A stretch of 16,937 bases of DNA from Chitinophaga pinensis (GTDB lineage Bacteria > Bacteroidota > Bacteroidia > Flavobacteriales_D > Crocinitomicaceae): the NCBI GenBank assembly GCA_945870115.1, contig CAMBRH010000033.1, forward strand, positions 1 to 16,937. The letters are read 5' to 3'. Numbering within the stretch: the stretch's first letter is position 1; each line of letters opens with the position of its first letter. The notes beneath the pieces are model-generated. The model did no database searches and had not been told where the DNA came from. It saw only the letters and a program-made list of their open reading frames with translations. Shown one piece after another: positions 1 through 7,453 of this stretch. Both the position numbers and the translations under genes were made by a program.

Positions 1-87
1 TCATTTGCACTAAATAAAGTTAAGATGCTTATCAGTATAAACTTAAAAAAAGTAGAGATTTTCATAATATTTATTTTTTATTCTGGT

Positions 88-453
88 TTATAAACTAACA
101 CAATTTCTTCTAACCATTTCGGAAGTTGTACCTTCCTTTAATAAAGGTTGAAAAGATTTTGTTTTTTCGGTTAGTGCATCAAAAGCTGCCTGCAGTGAGG
201 GATAAATTTCTTTATCATAACTATAATAATAACAATTTAATTTCTGGCAATAACCAGTAGTTTTTAAACCAGGAATAGTTGCAACCGCTGCATCAAATTC
301 TAGCATTAATTTGTCATTAAAACTTTCATATGTAACAACTAATTCACCTTGATTTTCAGAAATGAAATAAGTTGCTTTTTCAAAATTATTTGAAGCAAAA
401 ACATTTGCAACAAATAGATTGATTAACACGAAATAAAGTAGCGTTTTTTTCAT
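88..453 (-). CDS. Small exported hypothetical protein
   Basis: This 121-residue protein belongs to no family I recognise. Residues 1-20 form a typical Sec signal peptide: a Lys-Lys start, a hydrophobic core and a likely cleavage site after VFA. The mature part of about 100 residues has three cysteines, two of them in a CQKLNC segment, so a disulfide in the periplasm is possible. The start is supported by an ATG that yields the signal peptide and by a perfect TAnnTTTG box about 37 nt upstream. It stands alone, with 289 bp separating it from the next gene on the same strand. Export is a confident reading; the function is unknown. Confidence 0.7.
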   Translation of the reverse strand: MKKTLLYFVLINLFVANVFASNNFEKATYFISENQGELVVTYESFNDKLMLEFDAAVATIPGLKTTGYCQKLNCYYYSYDKEIYPSLQAAFDALTEKTKSFQPLLKEGTTSEMVRRNCVSL

Positions 454-490
454 AATATTTTTTTTTAAGTTTTTACTTATGTACTGACAA

Positions 491-498
491 CAAATATA
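491..498 (-). promoter_or_regulatory. Bacteroidota -7 promoter box for the gene at 88-453
   Basis: Read on the minus strand the sequence is TATATTTG, a perfect match to TAnnTTTG. It lies 37 nt before the ATG at 453. No convincing -33 TTG is seen 17-23 nt further upstream, so this is a candidate only. Confidence 0.45.
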
Positions 499-692
499 GT
501 TTTTTTTTTGTAGGTAGTTATACTTATTTAGAGTAAATGAAAATTTAGTTATTAATTTTATTTAAAAGGCCCATATCAGCGAATATTTCAGCAAAAACAA
601 CCAGATAACGCTTAAAATAAAATTTATTTTCGATAAATTGCACTTAATTTACCTACGAATTAACTTTGAAAATAGATTTATCAATTTTGCAC

Positions 693-719
693 AAAAAAAA
701 CGCTTATGTGATATAAGCG
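693..719 (-). terminator. Intrinsic terminator of the DUF4920 operon
   Basis: CGCTTAT (701-707) and ATAAGCG (713-719) form a perfect 7-bp stem with a 5-nt loop. On the minus strand the stem is followed by a run of eight T. It lies 23 bp past the stop codon of the lipoprotein gene, as expected for a rho-independent terminator of the 1608-743 transcript. The rest of the 454-742 gap shows no gene or further repeat. Confidence 0.8.
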
Positions 720-742
720 GCTCTCAAAAGAAAAATTTTCTA

Positions 743-1243
743 TTATTTTTTCATTGGTTTTTCAAAAGTTATTCCATCAGCTTCAAAAGCTAATTCGAAA
801 CTAGGTTCTGTAATTTTTGCTATTTCTTCTGGAGATTTACCAGCGTCTTCAGCAAAGTGTTGCAATAAATCTACCGGAATTGTATCCCAATAAGCAACAC
901 CGTGCATATAAGCTTGCGTTCCGACAGTAGTTTTTGGTGGAATTGTAAAATGATCCTTAAAACGAACCATAAATGTTTTACCATCTGGTTTTTTAATGTT
1001 TATCCAACAACCAGCTTTTGAGCATACTTCAGCAATTTGTGCGTCAAGGGTAAATTCATTTTCTCCCGTTTTGCCTTCCATTTTTGAAAGCAATTCATTC
1101 ACAGAAATTGCCTTTTTCTCATCTACTTTAGTAGGGCCATAAGAAGCCATTTCTTTTTCAGCACTTTTTTTCTCAGCGCTGGAACAAGAAAACATTAATC
1201 CTAAAGAACTTGCTAAAACTCCTATAAAAATTATTCTTTTCAT
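743..1243 (-). CDS. DUF4920-type lipoprotein
   Basis: This is a 166-residue lipoprotein. Residues 1-20 end in a lipobox (LMFSC), so Cys20 should be lipidated and the protein anchored in the periplasm or outer membrane. A charged linker rich in Lys, Glu and Ala covers about 22-45. The remaining globular domain, with its CSKAGCWINI segment near 75-84 and a MHGVAYWDTIPV segment, resembles the DUF4920 family of Flavobacteria, whose function is unknown. Its ATG overlaps the TAA of the upstream gene by one base (TAATG), which implies translational coupling and a shared transcript. A strong terminator follows the stop. The family assignment is from memory of its look and was not searched. Confidence 0.8.
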   Translation of the reverse strand: MKRIIFIGVLASSLGLMFSCSSAEKKSAEKEMASYGPTKVDEKKAISVNELLSKMEGKTGENEFTLDAQIAEVCSKAGCWINIKKPDGKTFMVRFKDHFTIPPKTTVGTQAYMHGVAYWDTIPVDLLQHFAEDAGKSPEEIAKITEPSFELAFEADGITFEKPMKK

Positions 1244-1608
1244 TATTTAATGTATTTTTGATAAAATTCATCAACCTTATAACTTTTTCCATCCATGTCA
1301 ATTTGAGATATTTTTGAAGTTATGAAAAAACGAACCAAAACGTGACGGCTTTTTTCATCATTTGAAATCATTTTGATATTTACATTTTGACTTTTCTCGT
1401 TGTAAGAAACAGTGAAAAAAGATTTATAATAAGTCGCATTTAAGTCAATTTGCTCTTGTGTGATTTGTTTCGGAAAAAGAAAATTAAATTCTCCCTTTGT
1501 TTTATTTTCAGCAAATTCAGTTGATTTTTCTACTTTTGCTAGAAATACTTTATCTTGACTAAAAGAGAAAGTTGAAACAAATAAGAAAATAAAAAATAAT
1601 GTTTTCAT
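1243..1608 (-). CDS. Small secreted hypothetical protein, first gene of a two-gene operon
   Basis: This is a 121-residue protein with a clear signal peptide at residues 1-18 (hydrophobic core, then FSFSQ). No family is recognised. The mature part of about 100 residues has alternating hydrophobic residues suggestive of a small beta-rich domain, and it lacks cysteines. The stop codon overlaps the start of the DUF4920 lipoprotein gene by one base, so the two proteins are probably made together in the cell envelope. The gene is divergent from rnhB, and the shared 63-69-bp region carries a near-match promoter box on the minus strand. Confidence 0.75.
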   Translation of the reverse strand: MKTLFFIFLFVSTFSFSQDKVFLAKVEKSTEFAENKTKGEFNFLFPKQITQEQIDLNATYYKSFFTVSYNEKSQNVNIKMISNDEKSRHVLVRFFITSKISQIDMDGKSYKVDEFYQKYIK

Positions 1609-1654
1609 AATGATAATTTTAAGTTTTAGAATTATTTAGTTAATAATATTTACA

Positions 1655-1662
1655 CGAAGATA
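1655..1662 (-). promoter_or_regulatory. Near-consensus -7 box for the 1608-743 operon
   Basis: The minus-strand sequence is TATCTTCG, seven of eight positions matching TAnnTTTG. It lies 46 nt before the ATG at 1608. No clear -33 element is seen, so support is modest. Confidence 0.3.
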
Positions 1663-1677
1663 AGCTTTTTTTTGAAC

Positions 1678-2283
1678 ATGGGAAATTTACTTTCATTTTT
1701 TAACGAAAATTTAATTGAAGCAGGCTGTGATGAGGCCGGAAGAGGATGCTTGGCTGGTCCTGTTGTTGCTGCAGCGGTTATTTTACCTAAAGATTTTCAC
1801 CATAAATTATTGGATGATTCAAAGAAAACTACAGAAAAAAGCAGAGAAATTTTAAGAGAAATCATTGAAAAAGAAGCGATTTCATGGAATGTTCAATTTA
1901 TTTCACATGAAGTTATTGACGAAATCAACATTCTCAATGCCAGTATTTTAGGAATGCGGCAAGCAGCTTTAAATTTACACATTCGACCAGATTTTGTTCT
2001 AATTGATGGAAACCGTTTTCACAAATTTGAAATTCCGCATCAAACTTTCATCAAAGGAGATGGGCGTTTTAAATCAATTGCTGCAGCTTCGATCTTGGCA
2101 AAAACACATCGGGATGAATTTATGGATAAATTAGCTGCTGATTTCCCAGAATACAATTGGAAAAAGAACAAAGCCTACGCTACTTTAGAACACAGAATTG
2201 CCATAAAAAAATATGGTTTGTGCGAATTTCATAGAAAATCTTTTCACTTGAAAAATTTGAATCAATTGGAAATTGAATTTTGA
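1678..2283 (+). CDS. rnhB: Ribonuclease HII
   Basis: RNase HII cuts the RNA strand of RNA-DNA hybrids 5' to single embedded ribonucleotides and starts ribonucleotide excision repair in the cytoplasm. The 201-residue protein carries the hallmark CDEAGRG motif. It also has the expected acidic catalytic set: Asp18 and Glu19, Asp110 (LIDGN) and Asp128 (KGDGRFKSIAAASILAK region). The length is normal for the family. I chose the ATG at 1678; an in-frame TTG two codons upstream (1672) would add only two residues and is less likely. It is divergent from the DUF4920 operon and is followed after 83 bp by a membrane protein gene with its own promoter-like box. Confidence 0.95.
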   Translation: MGNLLSFFNENLIEAGCDEAGRGCLAGPVVAAAVILPKDFHHKLLDDSKKTTEKSREILREIIEKEAISWNVQFISHEVIDEINILNASILGMRQAALNLHIRPDFVLIDGNRFHKFEIPHQTFIKGDGRFKSIAAASILAKTHRDEFMDKLAADFPEYNWKKNKAYATLEHRIAIKKYGLCEFHRKSFHLKNLNQLEIEF

Positions 2284-2343
2284 TTCAACATGCAATTGTT
2301 AACTAATAAAACTTCACTCCCAAAAAACCAGCATCTAAAAACT

Positions 2344-2351
2344 TATTTTTG
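2344..2351 (+). promoter_or_regulatory. -7 promoter box upstream of the 738-residue protein gene
   Basis: TATTTTTG matches TAnnTTTG and lies 15 nt before the ATG at 2367, giving a predicted leader of about 12 nt. No TTG is found at the usual -33 distance. Confidence 0.4.
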
Positions 2352-2366
2352 TTGTAAATTTTCTCC

Positions 2367-4583
2367 ATGTTTGCACGTTTTTTTTTACTTACTCTCAGTG
2401 TTATCTCATTAATTTGGATCGTTTTCATCGGATATGATTTACTCGACCAGAAAGATAATATTAGTCCGCAGGCAATTTTTTCTGATAAAGATGGAGAAAT
2501 TTTAATCATAAATCGTTCTTCAGAAGTACTTTTAGAAGAATTATCGTGCAAAATAAATCCAGAAATTACTGCTATTTTTTCTCAACTTTTAAAAAATGTC
2601 TTTCCAAACGAACGATTTTATGTTTCAGAAAAACGCGCCATTTTATTAGTAGAATCACCAAATATTTGGACAAAAAAAGGAGTTCAAAAGTACTTTGAAA
2701 CCAAAGGAATAAAAATTGCTTTACCAACAGAAAAACAATTTTCGCTTCAAAATGGTTTATCTTGTACTTTCAAGAAGAATCATTTATTGATTTCCAAAAC
2801 AGCTTTAATTCAAGCTCAAAACAAGAAAAATCTAGAAAAAGAATGGCCGCTTTGGGACAATAAAGCGAGTGCAAGTATCATTCATTTGAGTAATCCATTG
2901 AAATCAACAAATATTTATTTCAAGGAAAATGGCACTATTTCTTATCAAACAAAATATGGTCCTATTTTGAAATCAAAAAAAGTGGACGACGAAGATTTGT
3001 TTTCACAATTTGTTCCTTCTGATGTTGAAAATTATCATTTTATTGAAAAAGAATTTGCTTTAAACACCCATTATTTGAAAGAAAAAAGTCCACTTTATCA
3101 ATGGATGGATGAAGGAATGATTGAATTTACCTACCAAAATTCAGCTTGTTTATTGAGTGATTACAACAAAGTTATTGACCCAATAAGTTTATTAGACGAA
3201 GGAAATCAATCTGAAAATTTGAGCAATAAATTTACTGGAATTCAATTAACGAAAAATTTTCCAAAGAAAATTTCAAAAGGATTTTACATTGGAAAAGTGG
3301 CTGATAAAGTAATCGTTTCGGAGAGAAAAGAAGTTTTAGAAAAAATTATAGCAGATTATCAATTAGGAAATACTTTGGCTCTAAATCCAGAAAAAGCAAA
3401 ATCTATTTTCTATAAAATGCCTAAAAAAGTTTCTGAAAGAAATACGATTATGGGCAAAACATTTAGTTTAAGTTCTTACAAAAATTTACTAATTAAAACG
3501 CAATTATATTCAGCTGAAAATCAAACTGAAGATGAAGAAAGTGATGCTTCGAGTACCTCAGCTGCCAATGGAGTTGAAAAAACAGAAAATAATTCTTTTT
3601 CGCACGCAGGTCAAATTGAAACATTTTTAGGAAATGGAACGGTTGTATTTTGCATAAGTAATCAAAATGAAATCATTGCGATATCAAATAAAAAACAACT
3701 CTGGAAACAAAAATTGGAAGGTCAAATCATCGGAAAAGGAAAATTAATTGATGTAAACGAAAATGGTAGTTTGCAACTTTTAATCAACACGAGCGAAAAA
3801 ATTTATTTATTTAATAATCAAGGAAGTAATGTAAACGAATTTCCCTTAAGTGTTAAATCCATCAATGCAGTTTCTTTTTACCGATGGAACAATAAAACCA
3901 ATTTTCTAGTTGTAAATAATGCAAATGAATTGGTGCAGATAGATCAAAATGGAAGAATTTTAAAGAAATTAAAAGTTTCAAATTCAAACATTAAAAATGA
4001 AATTGATGTTTTTAAAAATGGTAAAATTCTCACAGCCCTAGTCAGTGGAGATTCAAAAACTCAATTGATTGACATTGAACGAAATAGAGACACAAAAAAA
4101 TCTGTTTCTTTACCTAAAGAACGTATTCAGTTGAAAAATGCAAGTGGATTTTATTATTTTGAACAAACAAAAAAAGGTCTTATTCGCTACGATCAAGCTG
4201 GAAATCAAAGTACAATTCTCGCAAGTTCGACAGTGAAAAATTTAAAGAAAATTTACAGAGGAAAAGAAACCTTGATTTGTTTTCAGGATCGAAATACGAT
4301 TTTCGTGCTGAATGAAAATGGAACAATTTCACAAAAATTTGCGACATCAATCAATGAAATTGAGAATTTTGACGTTATTACAAGTACAAATGGAAATACC
4401 TATATTGCAGTTATTGACGAAATCGAAAACAACGTTTACATCTTTGATTCTAAAGGAAAAAAACTAAATGAAAAAGCGTTTGAAGGAAAAGGAAAAGTTA
4501 AATTGTCTGATGACAATGGAAAATTAACACTTTCAACTTTGATTGAGAATTATGTGGTGCAATATTACGATGTACTAGACTGA
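2367..4583 (+). CDS. Membrane-anchored protein with a C-terminal beta-propeller-like region
   Basis: This is a 738-residue protein with no name I recognise. Residues 4-22 form one hydrophobic helix after a short Phe/Arg-containing start, probably an uncleaved anchor with the bulk of the protein outside the inner membrane. Residues of about 25-380 form a mixed alpha/beta domain. An acidic, Ser-rich low-complexity linker covers about 385-410. From about 415 to the end there are repeated short strand patterns of the type 'xxIYLFNNQG', 'LVQIDQNGRILKKL', 'IFVLNENG' and 'VYIFDSKGKK', spaced 40-50 residues apart. These look like blades of a PQQ/WD-like propeller. The propeller call is inferred from repeat spacing. 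It is preceded by rnhB and followed by a degenerate heptad repeat that begins in its last codons. Confidence 0.85.
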   Translation: MFARFFLLTLSVISLIWIVFIGYDLLDQKDNISPQAIFSDKDGEILIINRSSEVLLEELSCKINPEITAIFSQLLKNVFPNERFYVSEKRAILLVESPNIWTKKGVQKYFETKGIKIALPTEKQFSLQNGLSCTFKKNHLLISKTALIQAQNKKNLEKEWPLWDNKASASIIHLSNPLKSTNIYFKENGTISYQTKYGPILKSKKVDDEDLFSQFVPSDVENYHFIEKEFALNTHYLKEKSPLYQWMDEGMIEFTYQNSACLLSDYNKVIDPISLLDEGNQSENLSNKFTGIQLTKNFPKKISKGFYIGKVADKVIVSERKEVLEKIIADYQLGNTLALNPEKAKSIFYKMPKKVSERNTIMGKTFSLSSYKNLLIKTQLYSAENQTEDEESDASSTSAANGVEKTENNSFSHAGQIETFLGNGTVVFCISNQNEIIAISNKKQLWKQKLEGQIIGKGKLIDVNENGSLQLLINTSEKIYLFNNQGSNVNEFPLSVKSINAVSFYRWNNKTNFLVVNNANELVQIDQNGRILKKLKVSNSNIKNEIDVFKNGKILTALVSGDSKTQLIDIERNRDTKKSVSLPKERIQLKNASGFYYFEQTKKGLIRYDQAGNQSTILASSTVKNLKKIYRGKETLICFQDRNTIFVLNENGTISQKFATSINEIENFDVITSTNGNTYIAVIDEIENNVYIFDSKGKKLNEKAFEGKGKVKLSDDNGKLTLSTLIENYVVQYYDVLD

Positions 4584-4617
4584 AGACAAAAAGACATAAG
4601 ACGAAAGACGAAAGACT
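4578..4617 (+). repeat. Degenerate heptanucleotide array (consensus AAAGACG)
   Basis: The trinucleotide GAC recurs at 4578, 4585, 4593, 4600, 4607 and 4614, that is every 7 bp with one 8-bp step. Around it the unit reads AAAGACG, with variants AAGACAA, TAAGACG and AAAGACT. The array begins in the last sense codon of the upstream gene (GAC before TGA) and runs into the intergenic space. Confidence 0.7.
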
Positions 4618-4670
4618 ACAATTAATTTAGTTACAAATTTTCACTTTTGGGGCATTATTAAAACTTATTT

Positions 4671-4934
4671 ATGGAAAATTTAGAACCATCAAACGACGAT
4701 TTAGATCATCCAAAACACAAAAAATCGAGTGAATATTATACAGTAGGTTTGAATACTGAAATCATTTTAGCAATAATTGCTTTTGGAATTTCCTTTTTTT
4801 GGTTTGTTATTAGCTTATTTATTATAGGTCAAATTTCCTTTTATAACTTCTTTGTTTTTGGAATTGGACTGATTTTGTTAATCATTGGAATTTACAAGCG
4901 AAACAACCAGAAAAATAATAATATTGATTTTTGA
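4671..4934 (+). CDS. Small two-helix membrane protein
   Basis: This 87-residue protein has a hydrophilic N-terminus of about 27 residues rich in Asp, His and Lys. Two hydrophobic segments follow at about 29-53 and 58-75, and the tail is Lys/Asn-rich. The pattern suggests a small inner-membrane protein with both ends in the cytoplasm. No family or function is recognised. It has ordinary codon usage for the window and an ATG start. There is no clear partner: the nearest genes on the same strand are 87 bp upstream and 228 bp downstream. Confidence 0.65.
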   Translation: MENLEPSNDDLDHPKHKKSSEYYTVGLNTEIILAIIAFGISFFWFVISLFIIGQISFYNFFVFGIGLILLIIGIYKRNNQKNNNIDF

Positions 4935-5049
4935 AAAATAGTTTATAACTTGTTGGAAGTTTTTTCTGACATTGAAAATTAATGATTAGTTTTGTTATTT
5001 AAAACAAATCTAAATAATAATCCTGCTTATCGTTTTTAATTTGTTTAGA

Positions 5050-5145
5050 AAGTTCGCTTTTTAGGCATTTTTAAAAGTAGAAAATTTTGAGATTACTTAT
5101 GTAATTAATAAATTTTCTGCTAAAAATAACGAAAAAAGCGGACTT
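5050..5145 (+). repeat. Long interrupted hairpin upstream of the response regulator gene
   Basis: Three nested inverted segments share one axis. The outer arms 5050-5062 and 5133-5145 (AAGTTCGCTTTTT against AAAAAGCGGACTT) pair over 13 bp with one G-U. The middle arms 5077-5087 and 5110-5120 pair over 11 bp with one G-U. The apical arms ATTAC (5092-5096) and GTAAT (5101-5105) enclose a 4-nt loop. Smaller A/T pairings fill between the outer and middle arms. The structure ends 17 nt before the ATG at 5163. TTAGA occurs at both ends (5045-5049 and 5144-5148). It may be a leader RNA structure or a small palindromic element. Confidence 0.7.
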
Positions 5146-5162
5146 AGATAAATAAATTAAAG

Positions 5163-5837
5163 ATGAATTTAATTTTAGCTGACAGCAACGATCTAATACG
5201 AGTTGGTTTAAGAACAATCTTAAACTCTCAAAAGGAAATTCAAATTGTTGGAGAAGCGAAAGACAATGCAGAATTAAAAGATTTAATAAAAAATTTTGAA
5301 ACAGATATTGTTTTGATTGATTATACCTCACCAGGTTTTTCAATTGACGTTATTCCATCGATTTTAAATAATTTTCCTTCCGTTAATTTTGTGGCGATAA
5401 CGCCTGATCAAAGTGCTCAAACATTGGTCGCAGCTTTACGTGGCGGAGTTAAATCATACGTGAAAAAGGATTGTGATATTCACGAAATTATCGATTCTGT
5501 TAAAGAAACAGCATTGGGTAATAAATTTTTCTGTGGACAAATTTTAGAAACCATTCAAACTGCAAATATCGATATCGAAGACTTGGATTTTGATGCTTTT
5601 ACCTGCGAACCTGTTTTAATTTCAGAAAGAGAAAATGAAATCATCAAATTAATTGCAGAAGGTCAAACTAATGTTCAAATTGCTGAAATACTTTTTTTGA
5701 GTAGCCACACAATTAATACGCATCGTAAAAATATCATGGCAAAATTAGGTGTAAAAAATACTGCTGGAATCGTAATGTACGCGGTAAAAACGAACTTGGT
5801 AAGTCCAAATAAGTTTTTGTTTGATGTGGAGAAATGA
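5163..5837 (+). CDS. LuxR/NarL-type response regulator (orphan)
   Basis: This is a 224-residue cytoplasmic transcription factor. Residues 1-118 form a receiver domain with the phosphoacceptor Asp53 (LIDYT), Thr80 (AIT) and Lys101 or Lys102. Residues of about 152-212 form a LuxR-type helix-turn-helix containing the conserved ISERENEIIKLIAEG and HTINTHRKNIMAKLG segments. The acidic pocket is unusual: the normal Asp-Asp or Asp-Glu pair reads Asp7-Ser8 (LADSND), and the Met-Pro after the acceptor Asp is also absent. No histidine kinase is adjacent, so its signal is unknown. The ATG at 5163 gives a full receiver domain and sits just after a long hairpin, so control at the leader is possible. Confidence 0.9.
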   Translation: MNLILADSNDLIRVGLRTILNSQKEIQIVGEAKDNAELKDLIKNFETDIVLIDYTSPGFSIDVIPSILNNFPSVNFVAITPDQSAQTLVAALRGGVKSYVKKDCDIHEIIDSVKETALGNKFFCGQILETIQTANIDIEDLDFDAFTCEPVLISERENEIIKLIAEGQTNVQIAEILFLSSHTINTHRKNIMAKLGVKNTAGIVMYAVKTNLVSPNKFLFDVEK

Positions 5838-5860
5838 TTTTTAGCATCTAAAACTTAACA

Positions 5861-5890
5861 TTTTAATTGTCTACTAAAAATTTTAATTGT
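5861..5890 (+). repeat. 10-bp direct repeat TTTTAATTGT
   Basis: Two identical copies lie at 5861-5870 and 5881-5890, 20 bp apart, in the gap after the response regulator gene. They directly precede the inverted-repeat element at 5895-6015. In DNA this AT-rich the pair may be chance. Confidence 0.4.
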
Positions 5891-5894
5891 TCGA

Positions 5895-6015
5895 TTTCCC
5901 TCCTTGAGGAGAAGAAAAAGCTAGGCTTTTGAAGACTAAGCGATAGTGCCAAGAAAAAAGGGAGGTGAAAAAGTTAAAATTATCACCCCCCTCAGTCCTC
6001 CCTCAAGGGAGGAAG
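5895..6015. repeat. About 120-bp intergenic element with inverted GC-rich ends
   Basis: The left end TTTCCCTCCTTGAGGAG and the inverse of the right end, CTTCCTCCCTTGAGGGAG, are near-identical. Each end is also a small palindrome: CTCCT-TG-AGGAG (5900-5911) and CCTCCCT-CA-AGGGAGG (5997-6012). Inside, GGGAGGTGA (5960-5968) pairs with TCACCCCCC (5983-5991) around a 14-nt loop, with one mismatch. No open frame of note lies within. The element is much more GC-rich than its surroundings and looks like a dispersed, non-autonomous repeat. Confidence 0.65.
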
Positions 6016-6103
6016 CTTCAAATTTTTACAATTCTAAAATTAAAGTATTTAACAATTACATCTTTTTTTCACAATAATTTTACTATTTTTACAACTATAA
6101 AAT

Positions 6104-6111
6104 TAATTTCG
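6104..6111 (+). promoter_or_regulatory. Near-consensus -7 box just before the permease start
   Basis: TAATTTCG matches TAnnTTTG at seven of eight positions and ends 4 nt before the ATG at 6116. If used, the transcript would begin at or next to the start codon. Confidence 0.3.
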
Positions 6112-6115
6112 CAAA

Positions 6116-7453
6116 ATGAAACAAAGTTGGATAGTTGCACAAAGAGAATTGAAAGAACGAATAGCTTCAAGGTCTTTTTTAATCATGGCTATTGTTGGTC
6201 CGCTTTTAGTTTTAGCTCTGGCATACATTCTTTTCTCTTTGGGTGGAAAAAATAAAGCACATTGGAATGTGTTGATTTCTGATCCAATGGCAATTATGGA
6301 CAGTAAAATTTTAGCGAAAGAAGATCCTTCAATTACCTATTCTTTTGCAAATGATTACATTGAAATTAAAGACTTTGAGAAAAGTGAAAAATACCAAAAA
6401 TTTGATGCTCTTCTAGAAGTAAATGAAAAGATTTTAAGTAACAAAGCAGCGTTTTTATTTTACAGAGAGAAACCTTCTAATAAAATTACCCTGTCTTTGC
6501 AATATCAATTTGAAAGACGTTTGGAGGAGGTAATGGTTCAACGCTTTTCAGACATGCCTTTGTCTAAATTCCGACAACTAAAACAACCTATTAATTTAGC
6601 ATTTAGAAATGTTTATGATCCGGAAAATCAAGAATCTGACCTGAATTCGTGGCTAGGATATTTCTTCGGAATTTGCATTGTTTTGTTTATTTTCTTATTC
6701 GGAATGACGATTCTCCGAAGTACGATGAAAGAAAAATCCAATCGAGTGGTCGAAATTTTATTGGCAAGCTTAAAACCTAGAGAATTAATGCTTGGAAAAA
6801 TTATCGGAATTGGACTTTCTGCCTTAATTCAATTTTGTTTTTGGGTTTTAATCATCGGAATTGGACTTTATGCTTTGAGAGAAACACTTTTTCCAGATTT
6901 ATTGGACGCAGCAAATATGAACGCCTTACAAATGAGTGAAGAAGTCAAAAGTCTGACCTTACAAGAACGAATGTTTTCTGCAAAAGAATACAACGAGTTT
7001 GTCGAATTAGTTTACGAAAGAGTAAATTTCGGAAATATGTTATTTTATTTTATTCTTTTTTTCATTGTTGGATATTTATTTTACGGAACATTTTTCGCAA
7101 CCTTGGGAGCAATTTCCGGCTCAGAAAGCGATGGACAACAATTTGTTATTCCTTTAATTTTCTTGCTGTTTTTTGCACTTTACGCGGGATATTTTAGCAT
7201 TGAAAACCCAACGCATTCACTCACAACTTTTTTCTCATACCTTCCTTTTACCTCACCCGTCGTTTGCATGGTGAAAATCGCTGAAGGTTATCCCGAAGGA
7301 GAAAGCTATCAATTGTTTATTTCTTTGTTTTTGTTAATTATTAGTGCTATATTTACCTTAATTATTTCAGGAAGATTATACAAAAACGGGATTCTTCAAT
7401 TTGGTCACCGTTTGAGATTGAAACACATTCTAAAATGGTTAAAACGTGCATGA
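6116..7453 (+). CDS. ABC-2 type transporter permease (NatB-like)
   Basis: This 445-residue inner-membrane protein has the layout of ABC-2 exporters. There is a first helix at about 21-42, an extracytoplasmic region to about 175, and then a helix bundle at about 180-200, 227-253, 308-331, 343-362 and 399-418. The cytoplasmic segment at 206-229 carries the family signature EKSNRVVEILLASLKP...GK, typical of NatB-like (ABC2_membrane_3) permeases. No ATP-binding subunit is encoded next to it, so it must pair with an ATPase from elsewhere. The substrate cannot be predicted. Its last 8 bases overlap the start of the downstream phosphatase gene, which implies one transcript. Confidence 0.9.
   Translation: MKQSWIVAQRELKERIASRSFLIMAIVGPLLVLALAYILFSLGGKNKAHWNVLISDPMAIMDSKILAKEDPSITYSFANDYIEIKDFEKSEKYQKFDALLEVNEKILSNKAAFLFYREKPSNKITLSLQYQFERRLEEVMVQRFSDMPLSKFRQLKQPINLAFRNVYDPENQESDLNSWLGYFFGICIVLFIFLFGMTILRSTMKEKSNRVVEILLASLKPRELMLGKIIGIGLSALIQFCFWVLIIGIGLYALRETLFPDLLDAANMNALQMSEEVKSLTLQERMFSAKEYNEFVELVYERVNFGNMLFYFILFFIVGYLFYGTFFATLGAISGSESDGQQFVIPLIFLLFFALYAGYFSIENPTHSLTTFFSYLPFTSPVVCMVKIAEGYPEGESYQLFISLFLLIISAIFTLIISGRLYKNGILQFGHRLRLKHILKWLKRA

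Noticed and set aside
1..87. A terminator or gene tail at the left edge
   Set aside because: No stem with a T run and no recognisable coding frame was seen in these 87 bases.
2303..2551. Minus-strand frame overlapping the start of the 738-residue protein gene
   Set aside because: It is the antisense shadow of a long coding frame with a clear membrane anchor and promoter box.
5071..5343. Minus-strand frame across the hairpin and response regulator start
   Set aside because: It is antisense to the receiver domain and runs through the palindrome; composition is Leu/Phe-rich as expected for an AT-rich shadow.
5965..6255. Plus-strand frame through the GC-rich element into the permease gene
   Set aside because: It overlaps the permease N-terminus in another frame and half of it is repeat element.
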